Below are positions 12,332 to 21,852 of a stretch of DNA of 64,000 nt, piece by piece; position 1 is the first letter of the stretch; each line of letters begins with the position of its first letter. Source of the DNA: Eurosta solidaginis (Eukaryota; Arthropoda; Insecta; Diptera; Tephritidae); the NCBI RefSeq assembly GCF_040869045.1, contig NC_090319.1, forward strand, positions 387,887,601 to 387,951,600, in the 5' to 3' direction. The translations under genes were made by a program, and so were the position numbers. Below the pieces are notes generated by a model, which saw only the letters and a list, made by a program, of their open reading frames with translations, made no database searches and had not been told where the DNA came from.

Positions 12332-12840
12332 CAGCGTCAATTTCGGTGCGGAATGTACGCAATTTACCTAAAAGCAATCTCACCGTTAAACCAGATCCAT
12401 CGGATGCACACCAAAATCCTTTACAGTTGCAGCAGCAACAACAGACGATAGCAGCCCAACAAAAACAACAACACTTAGCACAAGGCAATTATGATCAGAT
12501 TTTGGGTAAACTCACGAATTCGTACTATGGCACAGCGCACGATACCAAATACGCAAAAACAACAACACTTACAGATCGTGGTGGCATTTATGCCAGCAAT
12601 GGACATATTTCGGGTGGCAATAATAACTTAGCCTCCTCAACGCCATTACATCCTAGCACAATCGATGGCGACTATTATAGTGGAGGTGTATTGAGCGGAA
12701 TGGGTGGTGTAACACCGGCTAGCTTTTGGCACGCGCAACAGCAACAACACCAACTTTATCCAGCGCCATATCCCTTGCGACGCGTGGAGAGTCGTGCAGA
12801 AATCGCTATGTTGGAACGTGAAACCAGCAGTCAGATGAGG
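12332..12840 (+). CDS. kmr: PLEKHA5/6/7-like protein (kramer homologue), internal exon A
   Basis: The exon ends at CAGATGAGG before a strong donor GTGAGT at 12841. The acceptor is the CAG ending at 12331 (or 12334), behind a T-rich tract. Incoming phase is 1 and outgoing phase 0. The product has poly-Gln stretches (about residues 30-50), a Gly/Ser-rich middle, and ends in an ordered segment RRVESRAEIAMLERETSSQM, likely the start of the helical region. It joins in frame to the exon at 14714. PLEKHA5/6/7 proteins bind phosphoinositides by a PH domain and act at cell junctions and microtubules; that domain is not in this window, so the gene is 5'-partial here. The family call rests on the following exons. 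Confidence 0.75.
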
Positions 12841-13215
12841 GTGAGTATACGGGGGTGGCTGTTGAAAAGCTTTGGTAGGGCACTCTGTAAAAAGTTAAGG
12901 CAAATGCTGCAGTGTATTTGTGCGGCAAGTCGCAAGGCTTAGCGCACCGAAAATATATTCACATGCATTGATAAATGCGCCTGAAATCACTTTGCTTCAT
13001 TGGCGCCAGCCAAAGTCAAATAACTAAAGTTCGCGTAAAAGAAAATTGCGAAAAGAAAAGTAATTTTATAAAAGTGTTGAACATTGACAAGAAATTCCTG
13101 CTTGTGTGTACTGTAGTAAGGATGTTACGAGTATTATATTCTTGATATTTGGAAGAGTGTATTCGAATTCTCAGAGATTATATTTAAAATTTCTTATCTA
13201 CAATTGGCTTGTACA

Positions 13216-13345
13216 AACAGCAGCGAATAAAAAACCTGAAGTGCCAACTTTTATTGCATTTTGTCCATTAAATTCTTTTTTATTTTTGATATTTTAAGCA
13301 AAATCTTCTATGCATTTTTTAATTGAAACTGTGCGAACCAATCTC
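13216..13345 (+). mobile_element. 5' part of a CAGCAGCG MITE
   Basis: After GTACAAA, the sequence CAGCAGCGAATAAAAAA, then GTGCCAACTTTTATTGC and CCATTAAATTCTTTTTT, tracks the left end of the MITE family seen complete at 18201-18648 and 34332-34716. The right end is missing. Confidence 0.5.
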
Positions 13346-13799
13346 ACCAATTGGCATACCTGTATTTGTAAGTTTGTTCGTCTCCTCTACCCAAAATTTT
13401 CTTTCTCTGTCTTTAATTTGTCCTTCCTATTCCTGTCCTCCAATTCTCTCTATCCAACTCTCCCAATCGCACCTCAACTCCCTTCTGCTTAGAATATACA
13501 CAAAATATTGTACTGCTGCTTCAAATATTTAAGGAGAAATAGCAAATTTAAACATTTCCTATTTCTGGGCGTGGCACCACTCATTTGTCCAAAAGTTTAA
13601 ACAGATTGAGATATAGGGTACAAATACCCCTATAACATTAATTTAAACTAAATAGAAAATCGGATATGAAATTTATATACTTTTTGTTTGCTTTCAAAAA
13701 AACATTACATTTTCCGTCTACCCTCCTATGCGTTTCGACGATACCTCGTCTTCTTCAGGGATATCTGTTTCTTTGGGTTAAAAATATTTAATTAATAAC

Positions 13800-13990
13800 A
13801 ATAAAAAATTACTTAATAATTTGGGAAACATTTTTCAATAACGTGACTTCAGGACGGACAAGGCTACAGCTGTATCGATTATACCTTCTAAATATCTTCA
13901 AAGCCTTTTCTCCCGGTAGTGGGATTTGAACCCACACTCCTACGGTGGTTGAAGTGTTACATACGCATTCAGCCACGTCATGCCTTTGTT
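13800..13990 (-). mobile_element. tRNA-derived SINE (second family)
   Basis: On the minus strand, 13985 to 13910 reads as a decayed tRNA head: a box-A-like TGGCTGAATGCG near the 5' end and a clear box B, GGGTTCAAATCCCAC, about 45 bases later. A non-tRNA body follows leftwards. Acceptor-stem pairing is poor, so this is a SINE head rather than a working tRNA gene. It differs from the SINE at 41785-42005. Confidence 0.55.
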
Positions 13991-14713
13991 GTTGTAAACT
14001 TGTCCCAATTGCCTTCTTTGCAAAAACTACACCTAATAGTTTTTATAATAATAATAAAAAAATTTAACAATTTAGAATAAATCATAATATATCATAATTT
14101 TTTTGGTGATCTCCCTGAAGAATATGCGGTGGCGTGGAAACGCATTGAAAGGTTGAGAGAAAATTTCAAATATCCGTAATATATTTGTCGGCCGAGAAGC
14201 TCCGAACACATCAAAATGTCATGTTAATAAATCGGCCTAGGTGAAGAGTATGAAATTTTTGGTGCCTGGGGACCTGCCCCGCCTTTTTTTAATTTAAGAA
14301 GTATAGTTTTTGAAAGCAAAATGACAGCCACCGGTCGAATTCTAGGATATGTCGATATTCAGCCATTCGATACGTGTACGAATGCTTAAGCGAAAATTAA
14401 CATTCGTAACATTCGTCGTATTTGTCGTTTGTCATTTGCTTGCAAACGACATTAACAGAAATTCACTTTAAAAAGAACACACTACTTTTTTTTATTGATT
14501 TAGTGATCCAGCCTTAACATTTTAGTTGTTTATTTATTTGGCTTATATTTTCTTATATAATTTTGATTTATTTTCCTTTGTTTTTATTTATTTATTTTGT
14601 TTTATGTGGCGCAATATTTAATTTAAAATACTCGACTATTGTGGAAAAATATTTTGTACGATACACGCCGCTGCACCGTTTGCCAATTTATTTGTATGCT
14701 CTTGAATGCTTAG

Positions 14714-14851
14714 AATTTGGATGTATCCGCTGGTGATTTATTGAGTCGCACACATGAGGAGCTGGTGCTGCTGCTGATACAGCTAAGACGACAGAACAGC
14801 AATACAGCGCGCGCTATCGAGCAATGTTGCAGTGATATTCATGAAGTGCAG
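14714..14851 (+). CDS. kmr: PLEKHA5/6/7-like protein (kramer homologue), exon B
   Basis: The exon is 46 codons, phase 0 to phase 0, between TTAG and a weak donor CAG/GTTGTT. It encodes NLDVSAGDLLSRTHEELVLL and a following helix rich in Leu, Gln and Arg (LIQLRRQNSNTARAIEQCC). The SRTHEELVLLLIQLRR core is the most recognisable part and is typical of the conserved helical segment downstream of the PH domain in PLEKHA5/6/7 proteins. The reading frame stays open into the 166-bp intron, so retention would add a short tail before a stop at about 15035. Confidence 0.8.
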
Positions 14852-15017
14852 GTTGTTATTGGCAAAATTACTTATTTTAATTTAAAACAAAAACAAAAGA
14901 AAAACATTGAGGGTGTTGGACAATTGTACAATTTGAATGAAAATGCATGCTTGTTTGTACTATCGCTTCAAAATTTACTAATGCACCTCTTTTTCATAAC
15001 TCCATTTACCTTTTTAG

Positions 15018-15326
15018 AATCGTCTACTCACCGCTGAAGGTCTAACACGCGCTGAAAGCATACAGCGTTTGGATTACCTGAAACAGCATCTGCTCGATTT
15101 GGAACGTCAGTATGAGAAGAGTAAACCCCTAGTCAATCTTGTGGACAATATGGTGAAACTCGGCTCGCTTTATCGCAATAACGAAATGAATGGCCGTCAA
15201 CCACAACGCAACGAAGCTGTTACACTAGATCGTCTCGAATTCAATCAGCGCTTGCAAGAGCGACGCCTATTGCAGGAGGAACAAAAGCAATGGGACAGGC
15301 TTAGCCCAAATCATAGCGAGCTACAG
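15018..15326 (+). CDS. kmr: PLEKHA5/6/7-like protein (kramer homologue), exon C (coiled coil)
   Basis: The exon is 103 codons, phase 0 to 0, between CTTTTTAG and the consensus donor CAG/GTGAGT. It starts NRLLTAEGLTRAESIQRLDY and continues as a coiled-coil segment LLDLERQYEKSKPL, then the conserved block VNLVDNMVKLGSLYR. The second half is charged and Gln/Arg-rich. In the PLEKHA family this coiled-coil region mediates dimerisation and partner binding (established for the family in general; the partner here is unknown). Confidence 0.85.
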
Positions 15327-15447
15327 GTGAGTGTTTCTATGTCGTAAAGTAAATAGAATATTACCTTATCACGAAGGTTGAATATCCTAATGTAATATTA
15401 TTTATTAGAAAAAATTATTTTAACTCTTTTCACTTTCTTCTCCACAG

Positions 15448-15678
15448 TCAAAGGTTAATCAACTTTACCAACTCGATCAGCTGCTACAAGAGGAGTCTGG
15501 CACTCTGCAGAATTTACAGCGTGACAAAGAAGAATTGGAACGCGCACTCGGTGGATTACGTACACGTATACAGGATACGTCTGGCCCACCAATGGCTTTG
15601 GAGGCGGCCAAAAAACAACAACATATGTTGGAACGTGAACTATCACGCGTACATCAACTGCTGGCGGAGAACTCAAAG
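15448..15678 (+). CDS. kmr: PLEKHA5/6/7-like protein (kramer homologue), exon D (coiled coil)
   Basis: The exon is 77 codons, phase 0 to 0, from CTCCACAG to a donor AAG/GTAGTC. It is nearly all predicted coiled coil with heptad leucines: QLYQLDQLLQEESG, LQNLQRDKEELERALGGLR, then KKQQHMLERELSRVHQLLAE. A short break (TSGPPM) near residue 48 separates two helices. It continues in the same register into the exon at 19115 (KLEQTVAGNARLEQEL), which confirms the splice. Confidence 0.85.
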
Positions 15679-16159
15679 GTAGTCGAGGTGCCTAGTATAG
15701 AAGTTTTGTCGTCTGTTATTTTTGTTGCTGTGCGTTATTAATGAAACATTACAATTACATTGGGCAAAGCATTAACGGCTTTGACATATTTACATTAAAT
15801 TGCCTTGAACTGTGACTAATCCATTAAGAATCGTACATAAATACTAACTAATCTGCTTCGTTGCTTTACGTGCTGAGGTTTTATATAAAGGCAGTCATAA
15901 CTCGCATATTTTTAAACATATATATATATATATATATATGTACATATATTTTAAGCTTCTAACATGCATGAATAATATGTTTTATCAATTTATTGTTAGC
16001 TTATGAATATTTGAAATTGCTTAATTGCTTAAGCTAATTATTCTACTACCGCAGCTAAAAGTTGAATTCCCAAACGTTTCCATTGCAAAGTTCTCTCCGT
16101 TGATGTTGTGAAAAGATTATTTTTAAACGCTTGAAACAATTCTTATAAAAAAAAAACAA

Positions 16160-16215
16160 AAAAATTTAAGGCGCGATAACCTACGAAGAAATTTTAGGCC
16201 GAGCTTCGTATACAA
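16160..16215 (-). mobile_element. SINE 3' end fragment
   Basis: The minus-strand sequence GAAGCTCGGCCTAAAATTTC followed by TTCGTAGGTTATCGCGCCTT is the 3' end that I recall for the common tephritid tRNA-derived SINE. Only about 55 bases remain. Confidence 0.5.
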
Positions 16216-16989
16216 TTCGTATACGTATGTTTAATTGCGACTTACGATGGCTTAATTAAAACCTTTCCTTTATCATATAGTGAATATATTCCAAATGCTA
16301 CCACAGACCTTACCTTTTTGCTCACATAATAAAATTCTAAAAATTTTAATTTTATCTCTGAATATTTTTTTTCCATTACTTCAAACGAAGTAACAAAATA
16401 TATATATATATATTTATATGTGGACACGATATTTAATTATATTTTGAGAAAGGGAAGATTTACTTTTTGAATATTTATTTTTTTGTTTCTAGTGATAAAT
16501 TTGTTTAACAAAACTCTAGCTATGACTAATATTACTGTTAGAAAACTATCCCAAAGGTGGACTCACGAAAATTAGTATTACGTTCTTGCTTAAAATATAA
16601 ATGTTAGAACTATATCCTTACTTCCGGTATTATCACTTGCGATCGAATGACAATGTTATTGAATTTCCACTTTTTGAATTATAAGTGGCGAACGTTGAGC
16701 GAATTCGCCAGAGTGGCGAAAACGTTGAGAATAGAAGTATTTTTTGTATCGCCGCACAACATACTCTCCCAAAAAGGCCAAGACGAATTGATAACAAAGC
16801 GAATTCGGACTCATTTCCCCGTACAACAGACTGTCCAAACAAAATCAAACTTGCTTTATTTCGTTCCCCGTGAGATCCTTTGGTACAGAACTGGAACTAG
16901 TAATCAGCGGGAAAAGGTTGTTCGAATTCGCTTCGAACTGCGAATAAATTTCATACCTTTCGTCAAAACTATCAAATTGCGGCGAACGA

Positions 16990-17640
16990 CAATGACAGTG
17001 TAAACGAAGGAGGACGAGTGCAAACATAAAAACGATCCCAACTTAAAAGGAAGATTAGTATGAAGGCGTTGACACTTAATTATCTTTAACCAGAAAACGA
17101 AGATCAACTGTGAACAGAAGAAGTAGACGAAATCGAAGAGAAGGCCGAAGAAGAACAAGAGAACGGAAGCCAAAAACAAAAACGATGTTGGCGACGAAAA
17201 CAAATAGAAAGGGGCAAACAAATATGAAGACAAAAACCAAGAGAAAGATTGCGATTGAAATGACCGCGAACATGAATATGAGGGGAAAGTCGAAGATAAA
17301 TATAAAGGGGAGGACCAAGACAATTATAAAAAGTCAAGACGAAGGGAATGACGATTTTAAAAATTAATACAAACACGGGTACAAAGGCAACTTCAAAAAC
17401 AAAACGTTAACAAAATAAAAGAAGAGAAAAACGTGTCGAAAACCATCAACAGGACGAAGGTAAAGAGCGAAAAGCAAATGCAAGTGTGAAGGCGATGACG
17501 AAGACAATGAAAAATAAGACATAGACGAAGATTAATATAGAAACGAAAACGAAGATTCAAACGAAGAGAAATAGGAAGAAGACTATAACGAGCGCCAGAG
17601 CAAAGTGAAGACGAAATAAAGTAAAGACGAGGCTTTTGTT
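16990..17640. repeat. Purine-rich degenerate GAAGACGAAA-type tract
   Basis: About 650 bases are dominated by A and G on this strand, built of loosely repeating AAGACGAA, GAAAACGAAG and AAAACAAAAACG units of about 6-12 bases. It looks like a decayed hexamer/dodecamer satellite. Frames through it, such as 17110-17367 (Lys/Arg/Thr-rich), are compositional and not supported as genes. Confidence 0.55.
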
Positions 17641-18200
17641 TCCTTAATTTTGTTGCTCTTTCTTTCCAACCGAGAATAAGGTCCCGCAGGACAATTCGCT
17701 TAAGATACTTACGTTTTTTTTCTTGTAGGCCCTCAAACCGTCATGTCTTCTAACGGTAATAAGTCTTTTTAAAAAATTGTATTCATCAAATTATACTCAA
17801 ATCAGCAGTAAGCACAAAAAATGCTCAATTCCTTTTCCTGAAAAAAGCGTAGTGTCATTTTAACAGCTTGTTACATTTTCAAATACTCGTATTACAATTT
17901 ACAGGACGCCAGGAAAAGATGCTGATTGGAGCGGGCTCTGGTTGAGTTCATTAGCAAAGTTGAAAAAGTTAAATATCTAAAGATAAATTTGAACAGGAAA
18001 CTGTTTTGAAAGTTCAATGTGGAAGATAGGGCTATCAAGGTGGACTTTCCCCAGGGGTCTGTAGAAATGTGGTCAGGTATAACTGCTTACGATGATCATT
18101 ACCAAAATGTTAGTGTCAGTATAGCGGTGATTAATCACAGCGCCCCTTGTAGAACCGCATCTACCTTGGCATTAAATGACATCCCAAATATACATATTTA

Positions 18201-18648
18201 CAGCAGCGCATAAAAAAATAGCGGTAGCAGTTTTTAACAAATCTCGTCAATTAAATTAGTTTTTTTTTTTTTTTTGATATTTTAAGAAAAATCTTCTAGG
18301 AATTTCATAAGACTTGCAATTTCATGAAACCGTTTTTAAAAACGTTGAAAACTCAAATAAATTCCTCTGAATTTTTTTGAATATGCAAAATGAGTCTGAA
18401 ACATCCTTCGGAAAAAAAATTGTCAAAATCCAATGTGAATTTTGAGAGACCTATGACTTGTTATTTGATTGGGCTATAAACGTGCTTGCTCAAAAAAATT
18501 CAGAGTACTCCTAATAAAAATTTCGAAATCTTCCTAAAACTTTCACGAATTTTCAATATTTTTTCTTAAAATATCAAGAGTAAAAAAAAGTAGAATTTAA
18601 TCGATGAATTGATAAAAATTGCCACTGCTATTTTTCTGGTCGCTGCTA
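18201..18648. mobile_element. MITE with CAGCAGCG ends and TA target duplication
   Basis: The left end CAGCAGCGCATAAAAAAATA follows a TA. The right end, read inward on the minus strand, runs TAGCAGCGACCAGAAAAATA and is also next to TA. Inside the left end are GCGGTAGCAGTTTTTAACAA and a poly-T stretch; inside the right end is its inverse, GATAAAAATTGCCACTGCTA. There is no coding capacity. TA duplication and CAG termini suggest a Tc1/mariner-mobilised MITE (inference). Confidence 0.65.
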
Positions 18649-19114
18649 TACAACTGATAGCTCTTGATTAGGCTTCCTGATGTTGGCTTAGTTTCTTACT
18701 TACCAACTTCTAATATATCCTAGAAAGCACAGAGTTAAGCCCGCATGCTTCATTTCTATTCATAAAACACAAAACAATTTAGTACCTAAAAAGACTCAGA
18801 GCTTAAAACTACACTTTCTAAGACAGTGAAAGCGACCGATCTTTTCGTGTAAAGCCTTTAGTAGCTTGTACATACCCAACTGAAAAAAACGTATTGAATG
18901 TACCTACAGTGGTCGAGTATACAAAGTTTTACTATGTAAATGGTTTTATAGAGCCAACAAAAACTCAGACGACTTAACATCTGTATAATGGTCAGGCGCA
19001 TTTAAGTAATGCAAAAAAAATTTAACTTCAATGCTTTCAATGTTATAACAGCATGTCCAGAAAATCCCTATAAACCTACTCCACTAACCTAACTAATATA
19101 ATTCTTCACCCTAG

Positions 19115-20572
19115 AAACTGGAACAAACTGTAGCGGGTAATGCGCGTCTCGAACAGGAGTTGATTGTGTTGCGTCAGAAATTGCAGGCCTCACGTGGTGC
19201 ACGCGGCTCACAAGGGGCGCTAACTAATGGTGGTGTAAGCGAAACTTTTGCCAGCAACACCACTTCCATGTTAGAATCTGAATTGAAACGAGTGCAAACA
19301 CTTGTCGGCGATATGCAGCGTCAGCGACAGGAGCTAAGCTCAGCTGTACGTCAATTAACAGAAAACTCGAATCGCCTTTACCAAGAAATTGGCAACAAAG
19401 AAAATATCATTGGCAGCATACCTGGCATACAACAACAAAAGAGGCGCACCAATTCAGCTACATGGCAGGAAACTGATTTAGACTCAATGTTGAGCATCGC
19501 TCATACACAACATGATGATTCCACAATTAACTTGTCCACACCCCTCTATGTTGATACGAAAATGAATGATTATAGTAGCAGTGATGAAATGCACCGTTTG
19601 GTGGCTGCTGGTAATGGCAGTTTTGGTGGCGCTTTTCGTTATAACGACCTCAGTGATAATTTAGAAACTAGCGGTGTCGATAGCGATGGTTTCCTAGACT
19701 CAAATCCATTCGCGAATCTAACAAATCAAGAAAAGCAGGAAATCAAAACGGTGCGCATTGTGAAGCGTGAGTCGGAGCGTCGACATCGTGATCGCAGCGA
19801 ACGTAATGGTTTGAGTAGCTCAACGCAAAATCTTGATCAAGTTTTGGAGGAAGAACAGCAGTTGATGAGTGGCAATGCTATTGGCAGTAGTTGCTATCAG
19901 CATATGAATGGTGGTATGACTAGCAGCGATTATCAAAGTAATCCGCGTTCGAAATCATTGCCACGAAATTATAACGAACCACCGGTGAGCGGAAAAGTGC
20001 GTCATCATCATCACCACAGCAGTAAGCACAGTTCCAAACAAAATGGGCATATCAACAGCAGCAGCGTTGTAGCTGGCAAACGTGATGATTTTTATGCCAG
20101 AGACTCTGATAAGAATAGCAATTACGCGGCGTACCCGTTGAACAATGGTGGAACTGTTAACAAAAGTGCTAATACTGAACGACGTGAACATCTAAATCCT
20201 TTAGCCAATGCATACTTTGCAAAGCAAATGCAACATCAGCAACAACAACAACATATTCATGGACATAAACGTGAATCGGCACAGCAGCAACTGCGTCAAA
20301 AAACTGATTCTACGCAAAGCTTGAATAAAAGTATTATGGACCTTGGGCCTGATCCAGTGTTCCAGAGTGAAGCAGCGCGTCAAATAATCAACGAACTATC
20401 AGCGGGTTCAGCATCAGAGGATAATACGGAAAAGATTGTAGAGAAAGTACCATCGCAACATAAACATCGACGTGCCGTACCACGTGAGAAGCGTCGTCAC
20501 TACACTGCGCCCAATAATGTGAATGTGAAGGCGATGGAGAATGTGCAAGCGGAGAATGATATGAATCGCAAT
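19115..20572 (+). CDS. kmr: PLEKHA5/6/7-like protein (kramer homologue), exon E
   Basis: The largest shared exon, 486 codons, runs phase 0 to 0 from CACCCTAG to AAT/GTAAGT. Residues 1-25 finish the coiled coil (KLEQTVAGNARLEQELIVLR). A second helix, ESELKRVQTLVGDMQRQRQELS, lies at about 55-80. After that it is mostly low-complexity and Ser-rich, with likely phosphorylation and linker function. Features include a charged block KTVRIVKRESERRHRDRSER (about 210-230), a poly-His run HHHHHSSKHSS (about 295), poly-Gln (about 375) and the helix SEAARQIINELSAG near 420. No catalytic domain is present. The next exon follows after a 68-bp intron. Confidence 0.85.
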
Positions 20573-20640
20573 GTAAGTTAAATGGATTTAGTAATATGTA
20601 AAATTAATTGTTTCCATATAATGTTTTAAACTCATTGCAG

Positions 20641-20823
20641 AATACCAATTGGCGTGCACGTGATGATCTGGATATGGATTTGGCGTTGCGTCCACGTATG
20701 AATGCACCAGATGTAGTGCGCTCTGCGTTGGGTCAGGGCGAGAAAATCTCAGAGAACACAATTGATAATTTACTATTGGCGCCGAATAAGATCGTTATAC
20801 CAGAGCGATACATACCCGAAAAG
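20641..20823 (+). CDS. kmr: PLEKHA5/6/7-like protein (kramer homologue), exon F
   Basis: The exon is 61 codons, phase 0 to 0, from TCATTGCAG to AAG/GTAAGG. It encodes NTNWRARDDLDMDLALRPRM, then the conserved motif APDVVRSALGQGEKISENTI and LLLAPNKIVIPERYIPEK. The ERYIPEK end joins directly to TPELSPEEKKRRQEKVESIK in the next exon, a tail arrangement I associate with the C-terminal region of PLEKHA5/6/7 proteins. A 5.4-kb intron full of repeats follows. Confidence 0.85.
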
Positions 20824-21259
20824 GTAAGGGGCAGGGCAAAGGTATTCACGGTGTAATCTAAAATCTTGGCTTTAATTGAATTAGTGAAATACTCTTTTCT
20901 AAGTTTTACTTTACATACTTAAGTTGTTTTGAAGGTAAATGATAGGTACACTGAGAAGTGGTCCGACAAACCCCCGTTAAATGAAAACACAATATTTTGT
21001 GGTACGGTCGAATACTTACACATGTGTGGAAGATCCATCGTTGAACCTACAAAATGTCTGGCGCACACCCTTGTCCAGCGCGCACACTTACACCCTTGGG
21101 CTCTTTACAGCCCTCACGCACAAATAATGAAAAACAGAACTATTTGTAGTTTAGTTAACTTTATTTTTAAGTTTAAATTTTTAAGCTATTGCATAGATTT
21201 TGTCGCGGGCTTGGCGACTAAATCAAAAAAAAAACCGTAACGGATATTTGTCAAAAAAG

Positions 21260-21293
21260 ATCCGAAAAGGCTCGAAAAGATTCGAAAAGGTTC
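21260..21293. repeat. Short tandem repeat, CGAAAAG units
   Basis: Three adjacent imperfect copies of about 10-11 bases: TCCGAAAAGG, CTCGAAAAGA and TTCGAAAAGG, followed by TTCGG. Confidence 0.6.
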
Positions 21294-21607
21294 GGTGTTA
21301 GCAACAGGCCAAATACATAATATTGGATTTCTATCATAATCAGCGGTGTGCAGGTTACCAAATTGAGAATGTGTTAGTAAACACGAACGCGAAGCGAGCA
21401 CGAAAGCAAAATCAATTATTTATTTAGTTTGATTTCAATGCTTGAACGGTGAACATGTGTCACACGCACTCTTTGGTATTATGTTTTAAGCGCGCGTGCG
21501 ACACTTCCTCACCGTATGACCATCGAAATCAAACTAAAAGAGCTGTCGTTGATTTTCACGTAGTAGCCATTGTGCTATCGCTTATCGTATACATATATGG
21601 TCGCTTA

Positions 21608-21817
21608 CAAGCCAACCTAATAAAACCGCACTGCGTTTTTTTAGCGCACGCAAACAACCGGCATTTTCTGCCCTAACCCAAATAAGCATGCGTTGCGACA
21701 ATGTAAAGCATGTGTGCAAACGTCAAATCTAAATGTCACGCAGAACATACAAGTTGTATGTGCATGAGACATTTTTGACAGAAAATGACTTGCGTGCGTT
21801 TATATTAGGTTGGCTTG
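21608..21817. mobile_element. MITE with CAAGCCAACCT terminal repeats and TTA duplication
   Basis: The left end CAAGCCAACCTAATAAAACC and the right end, whose reverse complement starts CAAGCCAACCTAATATAAAC, are inverted repeats of about 25 bp ending in GCAC. TTA flanks both sides (21605-21607 and 21818-21820). A 3-bp TWA duplication is typical of PIF/Harbinger elements, so this is probably a 210-bp non-autonomous member (inference). It ends 35 bp before the GTTAAA array. Confidence 0.65.
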
Positions 21818-21852
21818 TTAGCAGGTGCTAAGCTCACGCCCACCCCAGATCA

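Larger units (their letters stand above)
12841..14713 (+). other. Intron of the PLEKHA-like gene
   Basis: This 1.87-kb intron runs from GTGAGT to a TTAG acceptor. It contains a partial MITE (about 13216-13345) and a tRNA-headed SINE (about 13800-13990). Sequence at 14100-14330 (GGCCGAGAAGCTCCGAACAC and neighbours) looks repeat-derived but was not identified. Confidence 0.7.
15679..19114 (+). other. Intron of the PLEKHA-like gene
   Basis: This is a 3.4-kb intron. It contains a (TA)n microsatellite at about 15920-15938, a SINE 3' end (about 16160-16215), an unexplained segment at 16640-17000 with repeated GAATTCG motifs, a purine-rich tract (about 16990-17640) and a MITE (18201-18648). None of the small frames here (for example 18019-18213) shows a domain. 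Confidence 0.7.

Noticed and set aside
13910..13985. tRNA gene on the minus strand
   Set aside because: Box B is good but the acceptor and anticodon stems do not pair and a SINE-like body follows; treated as a SINE head.
16904..17376. Overlapping minus-strand frames rich in Phe, Leu and Ser
   Set aside because: They are antisense to the purine-rich tract; composition alone explains them.
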